A stretch of 20,051 nucleotides of DNA from PNAI01 sp964575715 (GTDB taxonomy: Bacteria; Pseudomonadota; Alphaproteobacteria; Rhizobiales; Xanthobacteraceae), in contig CAZNSG010000265.1 in assembly GCA_964575715.1 (NCBI GenBank), forward strand, positions 1 through 20,051, given 5' to 3'. The stretch's first letter is position 1. Each line of letters begins with the position of its first letter. The notes under the pieces were generated by a model, which saw only the letters and a program-made list of their open reading frames with translations, made no database searches and was not told where the DNA came from. The position numbers were made by a program, and so were the translations under genes. Below, one piece after another: positions 1 through 6,913 of this stretch.

Positions 1-16
1 ATCGGAATTACAATGC

Positions 17-40
17 GCAAGTCGGCCAAGGCCGACTTGC
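17..40. repeat. Perfect 11-bp palindrome with AA loop
   Basis: Arms at 17-27 and 30-40 (GCAAGTCGGCC / GGCCGACTTGC) are perfect inverted repeats with a two-base loop. The core AAGTCGGCC..GGCCGACTT recurs at 14589-14608 inside another intergenic element, so it is a dispersed repeat rather than a gene-specific site. The rest of 1-187 shows no gene. Confidence 0.7.
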
Positions 41-187
41 GGTGGCTCGCGGAGTTTACCATCGGGCCGCGCTCGCGCGGACCCGTTGGCTCGCACCTCA
101 GGGTGACGGAGATGAGTCAGTGATTGCTGCTACTGGTATGAGGCGGCTGCGGTGTTGCCAGATTTTCCGCTCGCCGAATAATCGCGC

Positions 188-1168
188 CTACAGCCACTTC
201 ATCCATTTGAATATGAAGTACGGCGCTATCGCAGCAGAGATCATCAAGCCAATCGCGATGGGGTAACCGTAAAACAGTTCGAGCTCCGGCATGTGGCGAA
301 AGTTCATGCCGTAGATCGAGGCGATCAGAGTCGGCGGCATCAGCACGACGGCGGCAATGGAGAAAATCTTGATCACGTTGTTCTGCTCGATCTGCACCAC
401 GCCCAGCATGGCGTCGAGCAGGAAGGTGATCTTGTTGCTCAGGTAGGTGGCATGGTCCGAGAGCGATTGAATGTCGCGCCGCATCGATTGCAGCTGCAAG
501 CGCGTGTCTTTCGGCCAGCGCAGGCCCTCCGCTTCGTTGGAGAGGAACAGCAGCAGCCGTCCGATCGAGACCAGGCTCTCGCGCACCTTGGAGGTGAGAT
601 CGCCCTTGCTGCCGATCGCCTTGAGAATGTCGTTGTAGGACAGCGTCCGGGTGGCGGCGCCGTTGGCCTGCGGATCGAAGATGTCGTGCGACACCAAATC
701 GACCTCGAGCGCGATGCGCTCCAGAATGTCGGCGGCGCGATCGATAATCGCGTCGAGCAAATCCATCAGCACGACTTCGCCCGAAACGTTCGGCGGACAG
801 GCGCGCGCGAGCTTGTTGCCGACGATCATGAATGGACGCGGGTCGTCGTAGCGCACGGTGACGAGCCGATGGCCGGAAAGAATGAAGGTCACCGGCGTGG
901 TCTTGGGCGCCGCGGTGTCGGACTGGCACATCAGGGTCGCGGTCATGAAGCGCGCGTTTTGCTCGACATAGAGGCGGCTGGAGACTTCGATCTCCTGCAT
1001 TTCCTCGCGGGTCGGAATTGCCACGCCCATCCGGCGTTCGATCAGCTTGTCCTCGCCGGTGACGGGATTGACCAGATCGATCCAGACGGCATCCTCCGGC
1101 ACATCGCCACCGGTCGTGACCATGTGGCGTTCAAGCGAGCTGCCGTGCGGAACATAGGCCGAGAGCAT
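188..1168 (-). CDS. corA: CorA-family magnesium/divalent cation transporter
   Basis: Predicted inner-membrane channel for Mg2+ (possibly Co2+ or Ni2+) of the CorA/2-TM-GxN family, 326 residues, the usual length. A long acidic and helical cytoplasmic domain comes first. TM1 lies at about residues 265-286 and ends in the diagnostic YGMN signature (GMN at 287-289), followed by the short loop with MPELE and TM2 at about 300-320, then a basic C-terminus ending in KWMKWL. The start at 1168 is preceded by AGGA about six bases upstream. It is transcribed leftward alone and its upstream side is a long non-coding gap. Family assignment is firm; the exact ion is inferred. Confidence 0.93.
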   Translation of the reverse strand: MLSAYVPHGSSLERHMVTTGGDVPEDAVWIDLVNPVTGEDKLIERRMGVAIPTREEMQEIEVSSRLYVEQNARFMTATLMCQSDTAAPKTTPVTFILSGHRLVTVRYDDPRPFMIVGNKLARACPPNVSGEVVLMDLLDAIIDRAADILERIALEVDLVSHDIFDPQANGAATRTLSYNDILKAIGSKGDLTSKVRESLVSIGRLLLFLSNEAEGLRWPKDTRLQLQSMRRDIQSLSDHATYLSNKITFLLDAMLGVVQIEQNNVIKIFSIAAVVLMPPTLIASIYGMNFRHMPELELFYGYPIAIGLMISAAIAPYFIFKWMKWL

Positions 1169-1501
1169 GACCGATCCTGGTTGACGACCCGGCGACGGAA
1201 AGATGGACGCGGGGTCAAATGAGTACCGTGATCAAAACACTCATGCCGCGATCACAAGGGATTATGCAAGAAAAATTGGCGAGTTCGCCCCTCGCCGCTA
1301 ACGGCTCGCGCGCATCGTCCCGGCGCGGGCGGCACGCGAAATCACGGCGGGCGAAACCGGCCGGTGAGAGTTCACGAACAGGAACTACTGGCGCCCCCTG
1401 TCGGGTTCAGTCCGCGTGCTCCCGAAAGCGATCATCGAGCCGGCTTGCCGAGGCCGTGTGGGCGGGTTTTTTCGCTGCGGTCGTGTAGCGCAGCGCCGCC
1501 G

Positions 1502-1544
1502 CTAGAGCATTTTTCAGTTTCAGTGGAAACTGAAAATGCTCTAG
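1502..1544. repeat. Long palindrome (CTAGAGCATTTT... type)
   Basis: Near-perfect inverted repeat. The left arm is 1502-1521, the right arm 1526-1544, the loop is AGTG, and there is one extra T in the left arm. It would fold into a stem of about 19 bp. The AGAGCATTTT motif is shared with the neighbouring element at 1561-1603, which ends in GAAAATGCTC. It is probably a dispersed intergenic repeat; it lacks the U-run expected of a terminator. Confidence 0.75.
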
Positions 1545-1548
1545 AAAT

Positions 1549-1719
1549 CTATGTTGAATCGCATTTTCTACGGCGAACCGGTTCCCACTTCGCCGGAAAA
1601 TGCTCCAATGCCGGGATTCCGATTTGGCCGTAGCGGCGAACGAGGCTGAGGTGTTCGGACCGCTGCCTCTGATCCTGCTCCTGGCTGCTCTTGGGATTCT
1701 TGAGATTCTTGGGATTCAT
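1549..1719 (-). pseudogene. Doubtful small ORF, possibly truncated by a repeat
   Basis: A 56-codon frame starts at the ATG at 1719, with a purine-rich GAGGAGGG about 14 bases upstream. It begins MNPKNLKNPK and continues through a charged linker to SEHLSLVRRYGQIGIPAL. The last part (EHFPAKWEPVRRRKC) is encoded by the palindromic repeat at 1561-1603, so the natural C-terminus may have been replaced when the repeat arrived. The Asn-Pro-Lys start comes from an imperfect 9-bp triplication near 1690-1716. I do not recognise the family. It could be a remnant of a small protein or a chance frame. Confidence 0.28.
1561..1603. repeat. Dispersed palindromic repeat GCATTTTC...GAAAATGC
   Basis: Outer arms GCATTTTC (1561-1568) and GAAAATGC (1596-1603) enclose inner arms CGGCGAA and TTCGCCG around CCGGTTCCCAC. 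From memory this matches a palindromic element common in intergenic regions of Bradyrhizobium-like genomes. It overlaps the end of the doubtful ORF at 1549-1719. Confidence 0.7.
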
Positions 1720-2158
1720 CTGCACGGTCAAGACACCCTCCTCGATCGGGTCGCCCCCGTGCGCCTCGATTACTGCACCTTGCAGCGCGGCAATAACAGG
1801 CGGCGAATCGTCCGTCCGGAGGGCAATCCTGGTCAATTCGGCCCAGTTTTCTACCGATCAGCCGCGAACGGCTGTCGCGGTTTCATCAAATTAAGACATC
1901 GGTAACATAAACAATTGATTAATGACCCTGGTGGAGTGTGGCCACCGAGGCCGGTGCGCCGGTCAATCCCCTGCCGGGGCTGCGGGGACCGAACATTGGT
2001 CAGCATGCCGGGACGAGGTGAGGCGTTCTTGCAACAGGCGGCAAGAAGGATGCATACGGCGACGGCCATCCCCTGGAAAGAGCATGCATCTATGGAGTAT
2101 TTATAAGTTGGAATCGGACGTTGGGGTGATTTTCTCTTAACGAATTGGCAAGACAGCC

Positions 2159-2872
2159 ATGGGCAAGAGTGAGATGGGCAAAAGTGCGATGGGCAAAAGT
2201 GGGGTAGCTTTTCTTATTCTGGGGTTGGGCGTCATGTTGGCGGGCTGCATGTCGCAGACCGTGGAGCCGGCGTCCCAAGCGGGTTGGAACCAGCGCGACA
2301 AGAAACTTATGGCGAAGGTTCCCTATCAGCAGGCCGACATCCCGGTGCCGTATCAGCGGACTAATGTGGACTATCATCGCAAGGAAGCGGCCGGCACCAT
2401 CGTGATCGATACCGATGCGCGCCTTCTCTATTTCGTTCTGCCTGACAAGAAGGCGATCCGTTATGGCGTGACGGTCGGGGAGGAAGCGCTGGTATTTTCG
2501 GGTGTCGCCAAGATTGGCCGCAAGGAAGAATGGCCGACCTGGACGCCGACCGCGGACATCAAGCGGCGGCTGGGTGCCGGCGTGCCGAGTTTTGTCGGCC
2601 CGGGGCCGCACAATCCGATGGGCGCGCGCGCGCTCTATCTGTACCGGGGCAACAAGGACACGCTTTATCGCATCCACGGCACCAACCAGCCGGAACATAT
2701 CGGCTCGGCGATCTCTTCGGGCTGCATTCGGATGACCAACGAGGATGCGATCGACCTCTTTAACCGGGCCAAGATGGGGTCACACGTGGTGGTGCTCGCG
2801 CCTACCCAAGGCGACTCGCCGATCAACCCACAAACCGTCATGCGCGGCATGGATCGGCACCGGCCGGAATAA
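2159..2872 (+). CDS. L,D-transpeptidase (ErfK/YbiS family) lipoprotein
   Basis: Predicted periplasmic enzyme that forms 3-3 peptidoglycan crosslinks or attaches proteins to peptidoglycan, of the YkuD-domain family. The 237 residues start with a basic, hydrophobic signal peptide ending in the lipobox LAGC (Cys30), so the protein is probably lipid-anchored. The YkuD domain at about residues 75-215 contains the catalytic set: IHGTN (His173) and SSGCIRM (Cys189, with Ser and Arg in place). The start is uncertain. The sequence opens with three copies of a 15-bp unit giving MGKSE-MGKSA-MGKSG, so ATGs at 2159, 2174 and 2189 are all possible. The third would give a typical 19-residue lipoprotein signal. 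No strong ribosome site decides between them. A strong terminator follows at 2893. Confidence 0.92.
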   Translation: MGKSEMGKSAMGKSGVAFLILGLGVMLAGCMSQTVEPASQAGWNQRDKKLMAKVPYQQADIPVPYQRTNVDYHRKEAAGTIVIDTDARLLYFVLPDKKAIRYGVTVGEEALVFSGVAKIGRKEEWPTWTPTADIKRRLGAGVPSFVGPGPHNPMGARALYLYRGNKDTLYRIHGTNQPEHIGSAISSGCIRMTNEDAIDLFNRAKMGSHVVVLAPTQGDSPINPQTVMRGMDRHRPE

Positions 2873-2892
2873 TCTTCCAATTTTAGGCGAAG

Positions 2893-2924
2893 CGGCCCCA
2901 CAATGTGGGGCCGTTTCTTTTTTT
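2893..2924 (+). terminator. Rho-independent terminator after the L,D-transpeptidase gene
   Basis: Perfect GC-rich stem of 9 bp (2893-2901 with 2905-2913, CGGCCCCAC / GTGGGGCCG) with a three-base loop, immediately followed by TTTCTTTTTTT. It lies 20 bases past the stop codon and before the acyl-CoA ligase gene, so that gene is transcribed separately. Confidence 0.9.
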
Positions 2925-3021
2925 GTGCAGCAAATTCATGAGTTGCGCGACGCGAGGACGCCGCTAACCTTGCCCCCTTCCAGCGGGCGTGGTTGCCCAG
3001 CGCGGACTCGAGGGGGATAGC

Positions 3022-4653
3022 ATGCTTGGGTTGATGCAGGATTGGCCGCTGCTGTGTCATCGCATCATCGATCATGCGGCGAACTATCATGCCGGGCGCC
3101 GCGTGGTATCGCGTTCGGTGGAGGGCCCGTTCCACACCACGACCTATGCCGACATCCGCGGGCGGGCCCTGCGCGTCGCGCAACGGCTTGAGAAAGACGG
3201 CGTCAGGCTGGGAGACCGGGTGGCGACGCTGGCCTGGAACACCTGGCGGCACCTGGAAGCCTGGTACGGCATTCTTGGGATCGGCGCCATCTACCACACG
3301 GTCAATCCGCGGCTGTTCCCGGAGCAAATCATCTGGATCGTCAATCACGCCGAAGACCGCGTGATGATGACCGACCTCACCTTCGTGCCGCTGTTGGAGA
3401 AACTTGCCGACAAACTCAAATCCATCGAGCGCTACGTCGTGCTCACGGATGCGGCACACATGCCGGCGACCACGCTGCGCAACGCCGTGCCCTATGAGGA
3501 GTGGATCGCGGAGGCGGACGGCGATTTTGCCTGGAAATCGTTGGATGAGAACACCGCCGCCGGCATGTGCTACACCTCCGGCACCACCGGCAATCCGAAG
3601 GGCGTGCTCTATTCCCATCGCTCGAATGTGCTGCATTCGATGATGGCGAGCGCGCCCGACGCCATGGGAGTTTCGTCCCGCGACGTGGTGCTGCCGGTGG
3701 TGCCGATGTTCCACGCCAATTGTTGGGGGCTTGCGCTCACCTCGCCGATGGTGGGGGCGGCAATGGTCATGCCCGGCGCCAAGCTCGACGGCGCCTCGAT
3801 CTATGAGCTGCTCAACGCGCATCGTGTGAGCTTTACCGCCGCCGTGCCGACCGTGTGGCTGATGCTCCTGCAATATTTGGATGCCAAAAGCGGCAAGCTG
3901 CCGTACCTGAAGAAAGTGGTCATCGGCGGTTCCGCCTGCCCGCGCGCGATGATCAAAGCCTTCCAGGACGCCTATGGCGTGGAGGTCTGTCACGCCTGGG
4001 GCATGACCGAGATGAGCCCGCTCGGCACGCTCGGCTCGCTCAAGCCGGAATATGCCAATCTGACCGGCGAGGAACGGCTCGACATCCAGATGAAGCAGGG
4101 CCATCCGCCGTTCGGCGTCGAAATGAAGATCACGGACGACGCCAACCATGAGATGCCGCGCGACGGCAAGACTTTTGGGCGCCTCAAGGTCCGCGGGCCT
4201 TCGGTCGCCCGCCGCTACTTCAAAGAAAGCGCCGACGTAATCGATGCCGATGGCTTCTTCGACACCGGCGACGTATCCACGATCGACCGCCACGGCTACA
4301 TGCAAATCACCGACCGCGCCAAGGACGTGATCAAATCCGGCGGCGAATGGATTTCCTCAATCGACATCGAGAACCTGGCAATCGGTCACCCCAAGGTCGC
4401 GGAAGCCGCGGTGATCGGGATCAAACACCCCAAATGGGACGAACGCCCGCTGCTGGTGGTGGTGGTCAAGAAGGATCAGAAGGTGAGCAAGCAGGAGATC
4501 ATCGATTTCATGGACGGCAAGATCGCCAAATGGTGGATGCCCGACGACGTCGCCTTCGTCGATGAAATCCCGCATACCGCGACTGGCAAGATCCAGAAGA
4601 CCGCGCTGCGCGAGCGCTTCAAGGACTATGTGCTGCCGACGGTGCCGGCTTAG
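3022..4653 (+). CDS. AMP-forming acyl-CoA synthetase (fatty-acyl-CoA ligase / DmdB-like)
   Basis: ANL-superfamily enzyme that activates a carboxylic acid with ATP and CoA to give an acyl-CoA; probably cytoplasmic. 543 residues from the ATG at 3022, which has AGGGGG about six bases upstream; an in-frame upstream start at 2989 lacks this. Motifs seen are the phosphate-binding loop YTSGTTGNPKG (184-194), HAWGMTEMSPLG, GFFDTGD (411-417), ITDRAKDVIKSGG (429-441) and the catalytic lysine in PHTATGKIQK (Lys523). The N-terminus (MLGLMQDWPLLCHRII) resembles the medium/long-chain and 3-methylthiopropionate ligases. The substrate cannot be read from the sequence. No beta-oxidation partner genes are adjacent. 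Confidence 0.93.
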   Translation: MLGLMQDWPLLCHRIIDHAANYHAGRRVVSRSVEGPFHTTTYADIRGRALRVAQRLEKDGVRLGDRVATLAWNTWRHLEAWYGILGIGAIYHTVNPRLFPEQIIWIVNHAEDRVMMTDLTFVPLLEKLADKLKSIERYVVLTDAAHMPATTLRNAVPYEEWIAEADGDFAWKSLDENTAAGMCYTSGTTGNPKGVLYSHRSNVLHSMMASAPDAMGVSSRDVVLPVVPMFHANCWGLALTSPMVGAAMVMPGAKLDGASIYELLNAHRVSFTAAVPTVWLMLLQYLDAKSGKLPYLKKVVIGGSACPRAMIKAFQDAYGVEVCHAWGMTEMSPLGTLGSLKPEYANLTGEERLDIQMKQGHPPFGVEMKITDDANHEMPRDGKTFGRLKVRGPSVARRYFKESADVIDADGFFDTGDVSTIDRHGYMQITDRAKDVIKSGGEWISSIDIENLAIGHPKVAEAAVIGIKHPKWDERPLLVVVVKKDQKVSKQEIIDFMDGKIAKWWMPDDVAFVDEIPHTATGKIQKTALRERFKDYVLPTVPA

Positions 4654-4668
4654 TGCTAGATTAAATGT

Positions 4669-4838
4669 TAGAGCGGGTTTCGATCAGATGGAGTCGGTAT
4701 TTGGTGTCCGCTCGTCCCCGCGAAAGCGGGGACCCAGGCGCGAGAGACCGGGGACTCAGAGCGAGCGGCTTCTGGATTCCCGCTTGCGCGGGAATGAGCG
4801 GATGGGGGTGTGGATCAACTCGAATGGAATCCGCTCTA
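4669..4838. repeat. Nested inverted REP pair (REPIN-like, about 170 bp)
   Basis: The two ends are inverted copies: TAGAGCGG at 4669 and CCGCTCTA at 4831-4838. Inside are two hairpins in opposite orientation: GTCCCCGC-GAAA-GCGGGGAC at 4714-4733 and ATTCCCGC-TTGC-GCGGGAAT at 4776-4795, flanked by CCAG and CTGG. The whole unit can fold into one long cruciform. It fills the gap between the acyl-CoA ligase and DUF1499 genes. It differs in sequence from the GTGGGC repeats near the transposase. Confidence 0.82.
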
Positions 4839-4902
4839 GATTTGCACACAGCCGCTGCCGGACCGGTCGGCGGATGTCGATCGCCTCTCGTGGATAACGC
4901 GC

Positions 4903-5748
4903 ATGGTACGCCGACGCATCGCTAAAGAGCCGACATCGCGCCTGGCGATCTGGGCGCGACGCTGCGGCCTGTTCTCGCTCGCCGCGACCGTGCTCGTGAT
5001 CGCGATCGTGCGTAACGAACTCATCGAACTTGAACCGTCGCTCGCCGCCGTTTCGGGCGCGCTCGGCATCGCCGGACTCGCGATCCTGCTGGCGTTGGCA
5101 GCCCTGGTCGTGATCTGGCGCGAAGGCATCGAGGGGGTTTCGCCTGCGCTGCTGGCGATCGTGATCGGCGCGGGCTTGCTGGCCTATCCGGCTTATCTTG
5201 GCGTGCAGTATGTCCGCACGCCGGCGATCAGCGACGTGACAACCGATGCACGCGATCCGCCCCGTTTCGATCTGGTCGCCAAGCTGCGGCCGCGCGGCAC
5301 CGTCGATTATGCGGGTGCCGCCATCGCCGCGCGTCAGCGCACCGCCTATCCCGACATCGAGCCACTGCAAGTCGCCGCCACGCCGCAGCTAGCGTACGAG
5401 GCGGCACGGTCTGTCTTGCATAAGCGGTTTCCGCGGAGCGTTATTTTGGAGCGTACCCCGCAAGGGCTTCGGCGCGACGGACAGCTTGAGGCGGTCGCAC
5501 GCACCCCGATCCTAGGTTTTCGCGAGGACGTGGTGGTGCGGGTGCGCGGCGGCGCTGACGGTGCGCGCATCGACGTGCGCTCGGCATCGCGTTATAATGG
5601 CCACGATCTCGGCAGCAATGCCGCACGCGTTCGCAGTCTGATCGAGGACATCGACGATCAGGTGGCCGTGCTGGTCGAAGAGCGCGCCAAGAAGGCGCCG
5701 GCCAAACCGGCGCCCGCAAAGGGCCCGCCTCAACCAGCGAGGCGATAG
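4903..5748 (+). CDS. DUF1499 domain membrane protein
   Basis: 281 residues. Three predicted membrane helices come first (about 22-38, 47-71 and 81-103). A soluble DUF1499 domain follows (about 105-250), opening with the family's characteristic ISDVTTDARDPPRF. The protein ends in a Lys/Ala/Pro-rich tail (KKAPAKPAPAKG) at 262-281. DUF1499 has no established biochemical role, so none is claimed. The start at 4903 has only a weak purine stretch upstream. The last 19 bases overlap the 3' end of the opposing hydrolase gene. Confidence 0.88.
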   Translation: MVRRRIAKEPTSRLAIWARRCGLFSLAATVLVIAIVRNELIELEPSLAAVSGALGIAGLAILLALAALVVIWREGIEGVSPALLAIVIGAGLLAYPAYLGVQYVRTPAISDVTTDARDPPRFDLVAKLRPRGTVDYAGAAIAARQRTAYPDIEPLQVAATPQLAYEAARSVLHKRFPRSVILERTPQGLRRDGQLEAVARTPILGFREDVVVRVRGGADGARIDVRSASRYNGHDLGSNAARVRSLIEDIDDQVAVLVEERAKKAPAKPAPAKGPPQPARR

Positions 5749-6644
5749 CGGCCCTCGATCGAGGCCGCACCTTCGGTCGCCACCGCTCCGCGCATTACCA
5801 GATCCTCCAAATGCGCCAGTACCGAGAGGCCGGCGGCCTTGGCCAGCCGCGGATCGAGTCCGGAATAAATCGCGCTGACCAGCGCCGGGATGTCGCTCTC
5901 GCCCTTGCCGAGCTGGCGCAGGATCGCGGACTCGCGGGCCTTGCGGTGGAGGATGTAGGCGGCGACGAAACGCCGAGCGTTATTGACCGCCGGCCCGTGG
6001 CCGGGAAAATAGACTTGCTCGTTGCGTCGGCCAAGCTTTGCAAGCGAGGCCATGTAATCGCTCATGGCACCGTCGGGCGGGGCCACCACCGGCGTCGACC
6101 AAGCCATCACGTGATCGCCGGAAAATAATATGTTCGAACCTTTGAGCGCATAGGCCATGTGATTGGCGGTGTGGCCGGGCGTCGCGACCGCCTCGATGGC
6201 CCAGCCGGAACCGCTGACGATCTCACCGTCGGCGAGTGCGCGGTCGGGACGGAAATCGAGATCATTGCTGGCGTCGAGACGCGGTGCTTCACCGATATGG
6301 AGCGGACGCGCGGGGCGGTGCGGCCCTTGCGCGAGTACGATGGCGCCGGTCGCCGCCTTGAGGCGCGGCACCGCGGGCGAATGGTCGCGATGGGTGTGGG
6401 TGACAAAAATGTGCGTCACCGTCTCGCCCTGCACGGCAGCGAGCAATGCAGCGATATGGTCGGCATCATCCGGCCCAGGATCGATGATGGCGACCTGGCC
6501 ACGCCCGACGATGTAGCTGACCGTGCCTTTGAAAGTGAATGGACTTGGGTTGTTGCAGAGCAGCCGCCGCAGGCCGGGCATCACCTCATCAACCTGGCCG
6601 GGCAGCAGGGAAAGCTTCTGGTCGAACGGAATATCGGCGGTCAT
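5730..6644 (-). CDS. MBL-fold metallo-hydrolase (LACTB2-like)
   Basis: Metallo-beta-lactamase-fold hydrolase of 304 residues, probably cytoplasmic. Metal ligands are visible in the usual order: THTHRDH (82-88), TPGHT (His158), SGDH (Asp177) and FPGHGP (His216). After the fold comes a helical C-terminal region of about 75 residues, as in the LACTB2/winged-helix subgroup of thioesterases and nucleases. The substrate is unknown. The start at 6644 has CGAGA about eight bases upstream. It converges on and overlaps the DUF1499 gene by 19 bases, and is divergent from the RND transporter across a 269-bp gap. Confidence 0.92.
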   Translation of the reverse strand: MTADIPFDQKLSLLPGQVDEVMPGLRRLLCNNPSPFTFKGTVSYIVGRGQVAIIDPGPDDADHIAALLAAVQGETVTHIFVTHTHRDHSPAVPRLKAATGAIVLAQGPHRPARPLHIGEAPRLDASNDLDFRPDRALADGEIVSGSGWAIEAVATPGHTANHMAYALKGSNILFSGDHVMAWSTPVVAPPDGAMSDYMASLAKLGRRNEQVYFPGHGPAVNNARRFVAAYILHRKARESAILRQLGKGESDIPALVSAIYSGLDPRLAKAAGLSVLAHLEDLVMRGAVATEGAASIEGRYRLAG

Positions 6645-6913
6645 GGTATTTTTCTCGGGATTCTTCTTGTATTAGCTTGTATTTAGGCCCCGGACCGGCC
6701 GGAATCAGAGGAAAATGTTCCAACTCTCTGCAGGTTTGATTGTTACACCGCCTGCACCGGCGCAACGATAGCTGATTTGGGGCACATGGCGGCATTGCCA
6801 CAGTCCCGAGATTTACTGCAAGTGCGCCTTGGATGGGCCTGGAAGCCCTTGAGATATAAATAGTTTAATGTAGTTTGACGTACTCCTCGCAGCGGGATGG
6901 CGACGGAGGATCT
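6645..6913. other. Divergent intergenic region, hydrolase / RND transporter
   Basis: This gap must carry promoters for both flanking genes. The side near the transporter is AT-rich around 6850-6877, with TTGAGA at 6849-6854 but no good -10 at standard spacing. TGCAGG near 6730 and CCTGCA near 6750 form a small inverted repeat around TTGATTGTTACACCG; its role is unknown. No gene is seen. Confidence 0.4.

Larger units (their letters stand above)
1169..2158. other. Long intergenic region (990 bp) with repeats and one doubtful small ORF
   Basis: This is the longest gene-poor gap in the window, between the divergent corA and L,D-transpeptidase genes. It contains two palindromic repeats (1502-1544 and 1561-1603) and a doubtful minus-strand small ORF ending in the second repeat (1549-1719). 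The AT-rich stretch around 1885-1925 and the bases just before 2159 could hold promoters, but I cannot point to convincing -35/-10 pairs. Other open frames here look like chance frames. Confidence 0.6.

Noticed and set aside
293..1222. Plus-strand frame of 309 codons opposite corA
   Set aside because: Antisense shadow of a gene with the GMN signature.
1851..2069. Minus-strand frame with lipoprotein-like start MAVAVCILLAACC
   Set aside because: No ribosome site, no domain-like sequence after the start, and it lies in repeat-rich non-coding DNA; judged a chance frame.
2665..4305. Long minus-strand open frame (546 codons) opposite the acyl-CoA ligase
   Set aside because: It is the antisense of a gene with full family motifs; the His/Arg/Gly-rich translation without domains is typical of high-GC antisense frames.
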